Source: an uncultured Flavobacteriales bacterium
GTDB lineage: Bacteria > Bacteroidota > Bacteroidia > Flavobacteriales_E > Vicingaceae
Assembly (NCBI GenBank): GCA_913059105.1
Contig: CAJXRL010000025.1
Span: 1-17,572 of the forward strand
DNA length: 17,572 nt
Reading direction: 5' to 3'
Shown: piece by piece, positions 1 through 9,028 of the stretch
Layout: the number at the start of each line of letters is the position of its first letter
Position numbering within the stretch: position 1 is the first letter of the stretch
The notes under the pieces: model-generated
What the model was told of the DNA's origin: nothing
Database searches by the model: none
Seen by the model: only the letters and a program-made list of their open reading frames with translations
Translations under genes and position numbers: made by a program

Positions 1-48
1 CGAGATTTCTGCCTGTCTCGTGGGCTCGGAGATGTGTATAAGAGACAG
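1..48. other. Untrimmed Nextera read-2 (P7/i7) adapter
   Basis: Positions 15-48 match the Nextera read-2 transposon adapter, ending in the 19-bp mosaic end (AGATGTGTATAAGAGACAG). Positions 1-6 (CGAGAT) fit the end of the P7 primer, and 7-14 (TTCTGCCT) fit an 8-nt i7 index, consistent with the index usually called N703. This is library-construction sequence, not genome. Biological sequence starts at about position 49. Confidence 0.97.
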
Positions 49-925
49 GAGCTGGTATAAATCCTTTTGTCATCTTAAATCTGCCATCAGAGGGAGTTCC
101 CCACCATCCTGCAAACCGCTTTAATTCTTCACTTTCAGAATGTCTCTCATGAACAAAAATACCTGCAACACTTCCTGGCCCGGAGTTTAAATATTTATAA
201 GAGCACCAAGCAGCGAAATCAACACCCCACTTGTGAAGTTCTAATTTTACATTTCCAGCAGCATGAGCTAAGTCAAAACCAACAATAGCTCCCACGCCAT
301 GACCGGCCTTCGTAATTTCTTCCATAGGAAAAACTTGGCCAGTGTAATAATTCACTCCTCCAATCATAATAAGAGCTAGTTCATCCCCTAGCTCTTCTAT
401 TTTACTAAGAATATCTTCTTTTCTTATTCCTACTTCTCCTTCTCTTGGATGCAACTCAACAATCGTCTCACTTGGTTCTAAACCATGAAATTTCACTTGT
501 GTTTCCAATGCATATTGATCAGAAGGAAAAGCTTTTCCTTCACACAACAGTTTGACTCGTTTTCCTTTCGGTTGATAAAAGGATACCATTAAAAAGTGAA
601 GGTTTGAAGTAAGCCCTCCCATAGGAGTTACTTCCAAAGGCTTAGCGCCGACGACTTCTGCCAAGCTAGCTTTAAAAGGTTCATGGTAAGAAAACCATGG
701 ATTTTTTGCATCAAAATGTCCATCAACACCAAATTTAGCCCAATCGTCCAATTCTTGTTGCAGTGCATCTTTTGCCTTTTTAGGCATTAGCCCTAAAGAA
801 TTGCCAGTAAAGTATATTTTGTTTTTACCATGATGTTGAGGAAAATGAAATTCATTTCTAAATCCCCTCAAGTCATCATTATTATCGAGTTCTTCAGCAA
901 ACCCATACGTGTTATTAAAAGTCAT
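49..925 (-). CDS. kynU: Kynureninase, C-terminal part missing at contig edge
   Basis: PLP-dependent kynureninase (L-kynurenine hydrolase). It cleaves kynurenine to anthranilate and alanine, or 3-hydroxykynurenine to 3-hydroxyanthranilate, in tryptophan catabolism in the cytoplasm. The ATG is at 925-923, and about 292 codons are readable before the adapter junction; family members are about 410-430 residues, so roughly the last quarter is missing. Visible family landmarks are an N-terminal YFTGNSLGLMP block near residue 38, the WCSYKYLNSGPGS segment with the presumed PLP lysine K244, and the RFAGWWG block just before the break. The reading frame is clean, so the truncation is an assembly edge and not a mutation. 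A secreted protein gene lies 68 bp upstream on the same strand. A loose promoter-like match lies on the minus strand at 947-939 (TAAAATTTG, one base longer than TAnnTTTG). No other kynurenine-pathway gene is in view. Confidence 0.93.
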
Positions 926-987
926 TCAATCTGTTTTTCAAATTTTAACATTTCTATTTATTCTAGTTTTTAAGGCTAATTAGGGTT

Positions 988-1596
988 TCAGTCTGCTAAT
1001 TCAAAAATGATAAAAGACCCTACCATTCCAATCGCTGTATACGCCAAATTGTTTAAAAATCGCTTGCCTTTCGCAACTCTAGAATAACCTTGGCGATAAG
1101 GGGAATTCTGCCTCAAGTCGCTGTTGAATTTGTTCTTTTGAACATGAACACTCGGAATCATCATTAACGTAGAATATACAATAGGACTTGCAGCAATTAG
1201 TCCTCCACCTTCAGCAACATAATATCCGGCAACAGCACCTACTGCAATCGCTGATACTTTGGTCAAAACACTTCCATGATATTTATCTGCATGTTGTTCA
1301 CCCAAAATAAACTTCTTCATCTCTTCAATTTTATATACATTCCCTCTATCCGGGTTGTATTTATAAATTTGAACTTCCTTTTGCCCATTTTTCTTAAAAG
1401 AAAAGATTTCATTTGTAGTTCTTTCTTGAAAACTCGACTTTTTAGTGTTTTTAAACTGAAATGTTATTACTTCTTCAGAAACACTTCCTATTGACACTTC
1501 TATCACTTTCCCATTTAATAAACGCAGAGTATCTTGGCAATTCGCATAAAATGAACCAAGTATAAAGAGAAGAGCAAACAAAGAATATTTTTTCAT
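988..1596 (-). CDS. Small secreted/membrane protein of unknown function
   Basis: I do not recognise a named family for this 202-residue protein. I place the start at the ATG at 1596-1594 (MKKYSLFALL...). An in-frame TTG two codons upstream (1602) is less plausible, because the signal peptide naturally begins MKK. Residues 1-20 form a signal peptide ending ...FYANC before QD. Cys20 does not sit in a good lipobox, so I do not call it a lipoprotein. Residues 21-80 look beta-rich and start DTLRLLNGKVIEVSI, a style common in secreted Bacteroidota proteins (X-L-x-x-G-x-x-I/V repeats). An EEMKKFILGEQHAD segment follows at 91-104. Two glycine-rich hydrophobic stretches lie at about 114-147 and 181-200 and could be membrane segments. 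The stop is 62 bp before the kynU start on the same strand, so co-transcription is possible but not shown. Confidence is high that it is a real gene and low on role. Confidence 0.75.
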   Translation of the reverse strand: MKKYSLFALLFILGSFYANCQDTLRLLNGKVIEVSIGSVSEEVITFQFKNTKKSSFQERTTNEIFSFKKNGQKEVQIYKYNPDRGNVYKIEEMKKFILGEQHADKYHGSVLTKVSAIAVGAVAGYYVAEGGGLIAASPIVYSTLMMIPSVHVQKNKFNSDLRQNSPYRQGYSRVAKGKRFLNNLAYTAIGMVGSFIIFELAD

Positions 1597-1671
1597 AAAC
1601 AATTAGATAAAAGGGTTTTAACAAAAGCTAATGTAATTAAAAAACTTTATCTATTCTAATGCGTTTCATCG

Positions 1672-1685
1672 GCATCATGTGATGC
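1672..1685. promoter_or_regulatory. Perfect inverted repeat upstream of gcvP, possible operator
   Basis: GCATCA-TG-TGATGC is a perfect 6+6 inverted repeat with a 2-nt centre. It lies in the 136-bp region between the divergent unknown gene and gcvP. Its right arm ends 20 bp before the proposed -7 element of gcvP, so it would cover the -33 region. It could bind a dimeric regulator; this rests only on symmetry and position. Confidence 0.35.
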
Positions 1686-1705
1686 GAATAAAATAAACTT
1701 TAAAT

Positions 1706-1713
1706 TATATTTG
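1706..1713 (+). promoter_or_regulatory. Putative -7 promoter element of gcvP
   Basis: TATATTTG matches the Bacteroidota -7 consensus TAnnTTTG exactly and is followed by CAG, about 19 bp before the gcvP ATG. No good TTTG -33 element is visible at the usual 19-bp spacing; that position is occupied by the inverted repeat at 1672-1685. Confidence 0.5.
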
Positions 1714-1732
1714 CAGTCTTAAATTTTTGAAA

Positions 1733-4597
1733 ATGACTTCAGCTCCTTTCAGTTCTCGACACATTGGAATAAATGATCAGGACATAACCCAAATGCTCAA
1801 AACTATTAAAGAAGATAGCATTGAAGGTTTAATTGCAAAAACTATCCCAAACTCAATTCGATTGGCAAAGCCTTTAAACTTGAGTCAACCAATGAGTGAA
1901 TACCAATACATTAATCACTTAAAGGGAATTGCATCAAAAAATAAGGTCTTTAAAAGCTATATTGGGTTAGGTTATTATAACACAAAAGTTCCTGCGGTAA
2001 TTCAGAGAAACATTTTAGAAAATCCTGCGTGGTATACTGCTTATACTCCCTACCAAGCTGAAATTGCTCAAGGTAGATTAGAAGCCCTTTTGAATTACCA
2101 GACTATGGTGACTGACCTCACCGGAATGGACTTAGCAAATGCTTCTCTTCTTGATGAAGGAACAGCTGTGGCTGAAGCAATGACTCTTATGTACAACGTA
2201 AGAGGAAAAGAATTAAAAAAGGCCAACGTTAAAAAGATTTTTGTTGCAGACGATTGCTTTCCACAAACTTTAGACGTTTTAAAAACAAGAAGCGAACCTC
2301 TTGGAATTGAACTAATCATTGGAGATGCATCCACTTACGATTTTTCAGATGATATTTTTGGCGCTGTACTTCAATACCCATCGATTAACGGGGAAGTAAA
2401 AGATTACAAAGAATTTGCAACTAAAATTCATGAAAAAGGAGCCTTGGTAACTGTTGCGGCAGATTTATTGAGTTTAGCGCTTTTCACTTCACCAGGAGAA
2501 TGGGGAGCAGATATTGTTTGTGGCACAACTCAGCGATTTGGAATTCCTTTAGGTTTTGGTGGGCCGCATGCAGCTTATTTTGCCACTAGAGATAGTTACA
2601 AAAGAAGCATTCCAGGAAGAATTATTGGTCTTTCTGTAGATACGGATGGTAATGCTGCATTGCGGATGGCTCTGCAAACAAGAGAACAACATATTAAACG
2701 TGACCGAGCAACCTCAAATATTTGCACTGCTCAAGTCTTACTTGCAGTTATGGCAAGCATGTATGCCGTCTACCACGGAAAAGATGGAATTAAAAAAATC
2801 GCAGAAGGAATTCATAATTATGCTTCGACTTTAGCAAAAGAAATTAAAAATTTCGGATACAACGTTTTGAATTCAAGCTACTTTGATACTTTATTAATCG
2901 AAGATACAAGTGGCAAAGTAGATGATCTTATTTCGTTTGCCTCAGAGCAAAGTATTAATCTTCGAAAAGTAAGTTCAACGAAGTTTGCAATTAGCTTTAA
3001 CGAAACTGTGGAGTTCAGCGATCTGAATAACCTAATTAAATTGTTTGCTGAATTCAAAGGAAAATCATTTAGCTCGATTGAAAATGCTGAAGGAAATTCA
3101 ACAATTGATTCAAATCTAAAAAGAACAAGCAGCTACTTAACACATCCTGTTTTTAACAGCTATCATTCAGAAACTGAAATGATGCGTTATATAAAACGTT
3201 TAGAGAACAAGGATTTTTCTTTAGTGCATGGCATGATTCCTTTAGGTTCTTGCACCATGAAATTAAATGCCGCAACAGAATTATTTCCTCTTACCTGGAA
3301 TGAATTTGCCAACATTCATCCATTTGCACCTCAAAACCAAACAGAAGGATACTTGGAGATGCTGCACAACTTGGAAAGGGATTTATCTGAAATTACAGGA
3401 TTCTACCAAACATCGTTGCAGCCAAACTCCGGGGCACAAGGAGAATATGCTGGCTTAATGGTTATTAGAGCATACCATAGAAGTCGAGGTGATCATCACA
3501 GGAATATTGCAATTATTCCTTCATCAGCGCATGGCACAAACCCTGCTAGTGCTGTTATGGCAGGAATGAAAGTTGTTGTTACAAAATGTGACGAAGCAGG
3601 CAACATAGACCTGGAAGATTTAAAAGAAAAAGTTGAATTGCACAGAGATAATTTAGCAGCATTAATGATTACCTATCCATCTACTCATGGTGTTTTCGAA
3701 GAGTCTGTAATTGAAATTACAGATTTAATTCATGAGCACGGTGGACAAGTTTATATGGACGGTGCCAATATGAATGCTCAAGTTGGTTTAACTAGTCCAG
3801 GAAATATTGGAGCAGATGTCTGTCACCTCAACCTTCACAAAACATTTGCTATCCCTCATGGAGGTGGTGGACCAGGCATGGGACCAATTGGTGTAGCAAA
3901 GCACCTTGCTCCGTTTTTACCTTCCAATCCAGTAGTACAAATTGGAGATAAAGAAGCAATTTCTGCAATTTCTGCAACTCCGTTCGGAAGTGCTTTAGTC
4001 TTACTTATTTCTTACGCATATATTAAAATGCTTGGCGAAGAAGGCTTGCGCAAGTCTACAGAGGCTGCTATTTTAAGTGCAAACTACATCAAACAGCAAT
4101 TAGAGGGAGATTATCCAATTTTATATCAAGGCGAAAACAAAACTGTTGCGCATGAGATGATTTTAGATTGCAGGCATTTCAAGCAATCGGCAGGTATCGA
4201 AGTCGTGGATATAGCAAAACGGCTAATTGATTATGGCTTCCATGCACCTACTGTATCTTTCCCGGTTGGCGGAACCTTGATGGTAGAACCTACAGAAAGT
4301 GAAAGCCTAAAAGAATTAGACCGTTTCATTGGCGCAATGAAGTCTATTCGAATAGAAATACAATCGATTGAAGATGGAAACTCTGAAAAAGAGAACAACG
4401 TCTTAAAAAATGCACCACATCCAGAATACATGTGCACTGCAGATGAATGGAATCTACCCTATACTAGATCTAAAGCCGCTTATCCAATGGAAGGGCAAAA
4501 AGGAAATAAATTCTGGGCAAGCGTAAGAAGAGTAGACGATGCATATGGAGATCGCAACCTAATTTGCAGTTGCCCTTCAATTGAAGAGTATACTTAA
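1733..4597 (+). CDS. gcvP: Glycine dehydrogenase (decarboxylating), P protein
   Basis: P protein of the glycine cleavage system. This PLP enzyme decarboxylates glycine and passes the aminomethyl group to the lipoyl arm of the H protein, feeding one-carbon units to folate. The 954-residue length fits the single-chain (fused P1-P2) form. I use the ATG at 1733, giving MTSAPFSSRHIG, in place of an in-frame TTG at 1727, because the family N-terminus begins just before the RHIG motif. The N-terminal half includes YTAYTPYQAEIAQGRLEALL, and the C-terminal half opens near residue 460 with GSCTMK at 505-510. The catalytic lysine is K703 in LNLHKTFAIPHGGGG, followed by the glycine-rich loop. All key segments are intact. 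The gcvT and gcvH genes are not in the window, which is common in Bacteroidota. I see no glycine-riboswitch-like leader in the short upstream region. Confidence 0.97.
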   Translation: MTSAPFSSRHIGINDQDITQMLKTIKEDSIEGLIAKTIPNSIRLAKPLNLSQPMSEYQYINHLKGIASKNKVFKSYIGLGYYNTKVPAVIQRNILENPAWYTAYTPYQAEIAQGRLEALLNYQTMVTDLTGMDLANASLLDEGTAVAEAMTLMYNVRGKELKKANVKKIFVADDCFPQTLDVLKTRSEPLGIELIIGDASTYDFSDDIFGAVLQYPSINGEVKDYKEFATKIHEKGALVTVAADLLSLALFTSPGEWGADIVCGTTQRFGIPLGFGGPHAAYFATRDSYKRSIPGRIIGLSVDTDGNAALRMALQTREQHIKRDRATSNICTAQVLLAVMASMYAVYHGKDGIKKIAEGIHNYASTLAKEIKNFGYNVLNSSYFDTLLIEDTSGKVDDLISFASEQSINLRKVSSTKFAISFNETVEFSDLNNLIKLFAEFKGKSFSSIENAEGNSTIDSNLKRTSSYLTHPVFNSYHSETEMMRYIKRLENKDFSLVHGMIPLGSCTMKLNAATELFPLTWNEFANIHPFAPQNQTEGYLEMLHNLERDLSEITGFYQTSLQPNSGAQGEYAGLMVIRAYHRSRGDHHRNIAIIPSSAHGTNPASAVMAGMKVVVTKCDEAGNIDLEDLKEKVELHRDNLAALMITYPSTHGVFEESVIEITDLIHEHGGQVYMDGANMNAQVGLTSPGNIGADVCHLNLHKTFAIPHGGGGPGMGPIGVAKHLAPFLPSNPVVQIGDKEAISAISATPFGSALVLLISYAYIKMLGEEGLRKSTEAAILSANYIKQQLEGDYPILYQGENKTVAHEMILDCRHFKQSAGIEVVDIAKRLIDYGFHAPTVSFPVGGTLMVEPTESESLKELDRFIGAMKSIRIEIQSIEDGNSEKENNVLKNAPHPEYMCTADEWNLPYTRSKAAYPMEGQKGNKFWASVRRVDDAYGDRNLICSCPSIEEYT

Positions 4598-4671
4598 ACA
4601 TTACGACTACTTCAATTGTCTTTTTTAGGACACAATTCATTAAAAAGATGAGCTCAATATTAAAAATTTGT

Positions 4672-4679
4672 TATCTTTA
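4672..4679 (+). promoter_or_regulatory. Weak candidate -7 element before first secreted paralogue
   Basis: TATCTTTA matches TAnnTTTG at all fixed positions but the last and lies 34 bp before the ATG at 4714. No convincing -33 partner is visible. The gap after gcvP (4598-4713) shows only an imperfect AATTGTC/GACACAATT pairing around a T-run, too weak to call a terminator. Confidence 0.25.
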
Positions 4680-4713
4680 TGAATTGAAATAATTGTTTAA
4701 CTAAATTTTTAAT

Positions 4714-6714
4714 ATGAAAAAGAATTACTTTTTACTGTCAGGCTTGGTCTTAGCGTCATGTTTTGCTTTTGCTCAAAACAAATTGAGCAATACAAACATG
4801 ACTAGCTTCGCTCCCCCTGCAGCTTTATCATCAGAAGCAAAATCACTTGATCCTGATTTTTTAAAAAAATCAAAGTTCAATTCAAAAGCTTTTGGAGACT
4901 CCTTGTATTACCAAGATTTTGCCGGCGCCTTGCCATTAAACTGGAGCGTAGTTAATAATAGCCCAAACAACTTTCAGTGGGTTTGGAATACAACTTACGT
5001 AGCAGGTCAATTTTCTACAAATGTTCCTACCATCGCTTCAACTACTGCAGCAAATGGATTTATGGTATTAACAGCAGATTTCTTTAACACTCCTATTCCT
5101 ACAACAGGAGCGGTTCCTATGGATACATATTTTGAATCAGAAAATATAAACCTTACAAGCGGAGGACTTAATCCAGGCGGCATACCTAGCGTTTGGGTAA
5201 CGTATCAGCAAGCAGTTAGATATTGCTGTAACGGTTCAAACAAATTGGAACTTCATGTAAGTTCGGATAACTTTGTAACATGGACTGAATACGATGCTAC
5301 AAATGATATTGCTGTAAATGGCGCATTTGCTGGTACCAATGTAATCAATATTAGTACTTCTGCTGCTCTCGAGACAGATATTAAGATAAGATTCTTATCT
5401 TCAGCTAACTCTCATTATTATTGGATGATTGATGATTTTGCTGTAATTGAAGGACCAGAGAATGATATGGAGTTGAGAACACCATATTTGGAATTCAACT
5501 TTGACTATGCATTCAACCCTTTTTATGGTCAAATCCCTTTCGATTTATTCCCACCACTTCCATTGTCAGGTGAAGTATACAACAACGGCTCTAATAATTT
5601 AACTGGAGTTAGAATTGAAGGAGACATCTTCCATACATCAGATACTTCTGGATTACCTAATACAGGACTTGGTCTTGTATACTCTACTAGTTCTTCATTA
5701 TTACCATTGCAATCAGGAAATACAAGAGATACTGCAGATTACGTAGTAACAAACTCTCCAAGATTTGTTCCTCCTGCTTTAGGTGAATTTAGAGTAGACA
5801 TGATTGCTACATCTGATAGTGTTGATCAAAACCTAGGAAATGAAATTTATAGTCAAACTTTCATAACTTCTGATACTGTATTTGCTAGAGATGATAACGG
5901 ATATGGTGGTGGAACTGGCCCTGGGGATTACCAAGGTGGTGGAACTGCAAATGGAGACAAGTTTGGAACTATGTACATTGTTGAATCTAGAACAGGTAAT
6001 GGAGTGCATACGATTCCTACTTCAATTACTTTTGCTGTTTCTGACGATGTAGACAATATTGGTGTAGAGATATTGCCAAGAATTTGGTCATGGGATGAAG
6101 ATTCTGCTACAGTAGACGCAGCGTTTACAGGTTTAGTAGCTTCTTCTTTTATTCCTTATACGGTATTAGCCTCTGATACAAATACATTATTAACTCTTCC
6201 TTTAGATTTTGGACCAGCAACTACTCTTGGTATGGATTCAGGACAATATGTAGTTGGTTGGGAAGTAACAAACTTCCAATTGGGAACTAAACAATTTGAA
6301 GTGTTTGAAGATGCTTCATCTAGACCATTCCAAGACAATGTAACTTGTTTCATGGACTTAGCTAACACTGTAGCGGGTTGGACATGGGTTCCTCAAAACC
6401 CAGTAATTAGATTGAACATGTCATCACTTCCAATTCCAACTGGTTTGAAAGGTGTTTCTAATTCATCTACTGAGTTCACTATTGCTCCTAATCCTAACAA
6501 GGGTTTATTCAAAATGACTGTTACATCTAAAGAAGTTGTAACATACAATTTGAATGTAAGAAACATGTTAGGACAAGTAGTTTACACTGATGTAATCACT
6601 GTAAATGGAACTGTTACTGAACAAATGGATTTAACACAATTCGAAAAAGGTCTTTACTTTGTAAGCCTTGAGAATGGTGCTGAGAAAATTATAAAGAAGG
6701 TTGTTGTACAATAA
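4714..6714 (+). CDS. Secreted protein with T9SS type A sorting domain (paralogue 1)
   Basis: A 666-residue exported protein. Residues 1-21 are a signal peptide (MKKNYFLLSGLVLASCFAFA before QN). Residues about 65-250 resemble the jelly-roll, choice-of-anchor type domains of Bacteroidota surface proteins: an F-x-G-x-LP-x-x-W-S-V-V-N opening, NGFMVL, a CC pair at 171-172 and a YYWMIDDFAV strand. A middle region holds an Asp/Gly-rich stretch starting R392-D-D-N-G-Y-G-G-G-T, which could bind calcium, although that is a guess. The last roughly 75 residues begin IAPNPNKGLF and end in IIKKVVVQ, the typical type A C-terminal domain that directs outer-membrane passage through T9SS and is then removed. 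Its paralogue follows 181 bp downstream. The specific function is unknown; adhesion or matrix binding is the usual suggestion for this architecture. Confidence 0.88.
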   Translation: MKKNYFLLSGLVLASCFAFAQNKLSNTNMTSFAPPAALSSEAKSLDPDFLKKSKFNSKAFGDSLYYQDFAGALPLNWSVVNNSPNNFQWVWNTTYVAGQFSTNVPTIASTTAANGFMVLTADFFNTPIPTTGAVPMDTYFESENINLTSGGLNPGGIPSVWVTYQQAVRYCCNGSNKLELHVSSDNFVTWTEYDATNDIAVNGAFAGTNVINISTSAALETDIKIRFLSSANSHYYWMIDDFAVIEGPENDMELRTPYLEFNFDYAFNPFYGQIPFDLFPPLPLSGEVYNNGSNNLTGVRIEGDIFHTSDTSGLPNTGLGLVYSTSSSLLPLQSGNTRDTADYVVTNSPRFVPPALGEFRVDMIATSDSVDQNLGNEIYSQTFITSDTVFARDDNGYGGGTGPGDYQGGGTANGDKFGTMYIVESRTGNGVHTIPTSITFAVSDDVDNIGVEILPRIWSWDEDSATVDAAFTGLVASSFIPYTVLASDTNTLLTLPLDFGPATTLGMDSGQYVVGWEVTNFQLGTKQFEVFEDASSRPFQDNVTCFMDLANTVAGWTWVPQNPVIRLNMSSLPIPTGLKGVSNSSTEFTIAPNPNKGLFKMTVTSKEVVTYNLNVRNMLGQVVYTDVITVNGTVTEQMDLTQFEKGLYFVSLENGAEKIIKKVVVQ

Positions 6715-6764
6715 ATATGCTTTAACCTTATAGCAAGAGAAATTTCTTAATTAAACACAAGTTG

Positions 6765-6798
6765 AAAGCTCCATTCTATTTTTAGAATGGGGCTTTTT
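6765..6798 (+). terminator. Rho-independent terminator after first secreted paralogue
   Basis: A 13-14 bp stem (AAAGCTCCATTCTA paired with TAGAATGGGGCTTT, one G-T wobble) closes a TTTT loop and runs into a short T tract. It ends the transcript of the first paralogue and separates it from the second. Confidence 0.85.
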
Positions 6799-6895
6799 CA
6801 TTTAACTATGAACTCAAATGCCTCAATTATGAATTTGCCCTAGAAAAGCCTTAAGCTCTTGCTTTCTTTTGACCTAGTACTTAAAACTTACAATT

Positions 6896-8872
6896 ATGAA
6901 AAAGAAACACTTTATGTTATCGAGCTTTTTAATCTGCTCTTTCTTTGGCTATTCCCAAAACATAGCCCAGCAAAAATTTAACATTCCTCAAGTACAAGCA
7001 GCTTTATCAAGCACTCCAAAAACTGTCGACCCAGACTTTTTAAAGGCTTCAAAAATTAATTCAAAAGCTTTTGGTGACACCCTTATTTATGAAGATTTTA
7101 ATGGCGGGCTGCCTGTAGGATGGAGTGTGGTAAACAACAATCCCAACCCTTTCGGTTGGAGGTGGGATACAGTTTACACACCAGGAGCGTTTTCACTAAA
7201 TGTGCCTACTTTTAGCTCTACCACAGCTAGTAATGGCTTTATGGTTCTAAATGCTGGGTTTTTCAATACTCCTATCCCTCCAACTGGAGCTGTTGCTATG
7301 TACACATCTATTCTATCAGGTTCGATTGACTTAACTAAGAATGGAGCAAACCCAAATGGTTTATGCAATGTTTGGGTAAAGTATCAGCAATCGCTTAGGT
7401 ATTGCTGTTCTAGTTCAAGTAGATTAGAACTTCATGTAAGTACAGATAACTTTGTAACATGGACAGGTTATGATGCGTCAAATGCTATCGCAATTAATGC
7501 TGCTAGCGGAACAATGACCAACACAATTAATATAAGTTCCGCCGCAGCTAATGCAACTAGTATAAAGGTTAGAATTCTTGCTGAAGGCATGACTCATTAC
7601 TATTGGATGATTGATGATTTTGCCATAATAGAAGGGCCGAAAAATGATTTAGAGATACGAAGAGCAAACCCTGGATTCAATTATGATTATACATTTAACC
7701 CATTCTATAGCCAAATCCCTTACGATCTATTTACCCCACTTCGATTATCGGGAGTCAATTATAATAATGGATGTAATACCTTAACCGGAGTTCATTTAGA
7801 AGGAGACTTTATACATGTTAAAGATCCTATGGGAAATCCTGGGTTAGGAAATGTACTTAACGTTTCTTCCTCTTCCGTAACACTCAATCCTTATCAATTA
7901 GATAGTGCAGTTTACAATTCGCCGCTTTTTGTGCCACTAGTTCTAGGAGAATTTCGAGTCGATATAATATCCAACTCTGACAGTATTGACGAAAATCTTG
8001 GCAATGAAACCTACAGTCATACATTTACTACTTCTGACACTATTTTCGCGAGAGATGATAATGGATATGGAGGAGGAACAGGTCCCGGAGATTACCAAGG
8101 AGCTGGGACTGCTATAGGTGACAAATTTGGCACTATGTACATTATAGAATCAAGAACGGGAAATGGCGGTACAAGAAAAATCCCAACATCTATAACGTTC
8201 GCTGTGTCCAATGACTCGGCTAATCTTGGTGTTGAAATATTACCAAGAATTTGGTCATTTGATGAAAACGCTATTACTGTAAACGCAGCTTTTACAGGTT
8301 TAGTAGCAACTTCTTTTATTCCTTATACCATTCTGGCTATTGATACATTATTGACATTACGATTAGATAACGGTACAGCTATAGTAAATGGATTAGATTC
8401 AGGGCAGTATGTTGTCGGCTGGGAAGTCACCAATACAAACGGCGGCAACAGTTTTGAAGTTTATGAAGATGCATCATCTTTGCCTTTTCAAGACGACGTA
8501 ACTTGTTTCGTTGACATAGCAAGTGCTCCAGCAGGATGGAGTTGGGTCCGTCAAAATCCTGTGATTAGATTGAATATGGGAAATCTACCAGTTCCTACTG
8601 GTTTAAAAACTGCGGTGGATAGTAACTTGATTATATCAGTTCATCCAAACCCATCAAATGGGGAGTTCAGTTTAACATATAAAACCAATGAAAAAAGCAC
8701 TTTCCTACTTACTATTCGAAATGCATTAGGCCAATTGATTCACTCGGAACAACCAACCATTAATGGAAAGGAAACAAAGCAATTTAATTTTACTCACCTA
8801 GAAAAAGGAGTTTATTATATTTCATTGCAAAACGAATCAGAAAATAGAGTTGAAACGGTGGTTATCCATTAA
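6896..8872 (+). CDS. Secreted protein with T9SS type A sorting domain (paralogue 2)
   Basis: A 658-residue exported protein that aligns with the preceding gene along its whole length. It has a signal peptide (MKKKHFMLSSFLICSFFGYS before QN) and an N-terminal jelly-roll-like region with the CC pair at 170-171. It shares YYWMIDDFAIIEGPKND, and the Asp/Gly-rich block starts R386-D-D-N-G-Y. Its C-terminal sorting domain begins VHPNPSNGEF and ends VETVVIH. Similarity is highest around residues 383-425 and the FTGLVA-SFIPYT stretch, and lower in the sorting domain and just after the signal peptide. A tandem duplication followed by divergence is the simplest explanation. I see no clear TAnnTTTG element in the 97 bp between the upstream terminator and this start. 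The ligand or substrate is unknown. Confidence 0.88.
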   Translation: MKKKHFMLSSFLICSFFGYSQNIAQQKFNIPQVQAALSSTPKTVDPDFLKASKINSKAFGDTLIYEDFNGGLPVGWSVVNNNPNPFGWRWDTVYTPGAFSLNVPTFSSTTASNGFMVLNAGFFNTPIPPTGAVAMYTSILSGSIDLTKNGANPNGLCNVWVKYQQSLRYCCSSSSRLELHVSTDNFVTWTGYDASNAIAINAASGTMTNTINISSAAANATSIKVRILAEGMTHYYWMIDDFAIIEGPKNDLEIRRANPGFNYDYTFNPFYSQIPYDLFTPLRLSGVNYNNGCNTLTGVHLEGDFIHVKDPMGNPGLGNVLNVSSSSVTLNPYQLDSAVYNSPLFVPLVLGEFRVDIISNSDSIDENLGNETYSHTFTTSDTIFARDDNGYGGGTGPGDYQGAGTAIGDKFGTMYIIESRTGNGGTRKIPTSITFAVSNDSANLGVEILPRIWSFDENAITVNAAFTGLVATSFIPYTILAIDTLLTLRLDNGTAIVNGLDSGQYVVGWEVTNTNGGNSFEVYEDASSLPFQDDVTCFVDIASAPAGWSWVRQNPVIRLNMGNLPVPTGLKTAVDSNLIISVHPNPSNGEFSLTYKTNEKSTFLLTIRNALGQLIHSEQPTINGKETKQFNFTHLEKGVYYISLQNESENRVETVVIH

Positions 8873-8890
8873 TTTCTTCTATTATGCGAG

Positions 8891-8927
8891 AAATGGTCCT
8901 ATCATTCATTTGATAGGGCCATTTTTT
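8891..8927 (+). terminator. Rho-independent terminator after second secreted paralogue
   Basis: The arms AAATGGTCCTATCA and TGATAGGGCCATTT form a 14-bp stem with one G-T wobble around the 6-nt loop TTCATT, followed by a T-rich tail. It insulates the sdh cluster from the secreted-protein genes. Confidence 0.88.
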
Positions 8928-8983
8928 ATTTTTCGAAAACTAATTTGACCTTCTGTTGTTATTTTTGAAATATACCGAATTTG

Positions 8984-9015
8984 TTCTTATTAAGAATGTC
9001 TCTAAATAGTTTAGA
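8984..9015. promoter_or_regulatory. Two adjacent inverted repeats upstream of the sdh promoter
   Basis: TTCTTA-T-TAAGAA (8984-8996) and TCTAAA-TAG-TTTAGA (9001-9015) are both perfect 6+6 inverted repeats separated by 4 bp. They end 13 bp before the -33 element of the proposed sdhC promoter. Position and symmetry make them candidate regulator sites, but AT-rich palindromes arise easily by chance. Confidence 0.3.
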
Positions 9016-9028
9016 CGTCATTTCAACC

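Noticed and set aside
1276..1494. 72-codon plus-strand frame inside the unknown secreted-protein gene
   Set aside because: Phe/Ile/Leu-rich translation is the expected complement of a Lys-rich gene; the minus-strand frame has a proper signal peptide and start.
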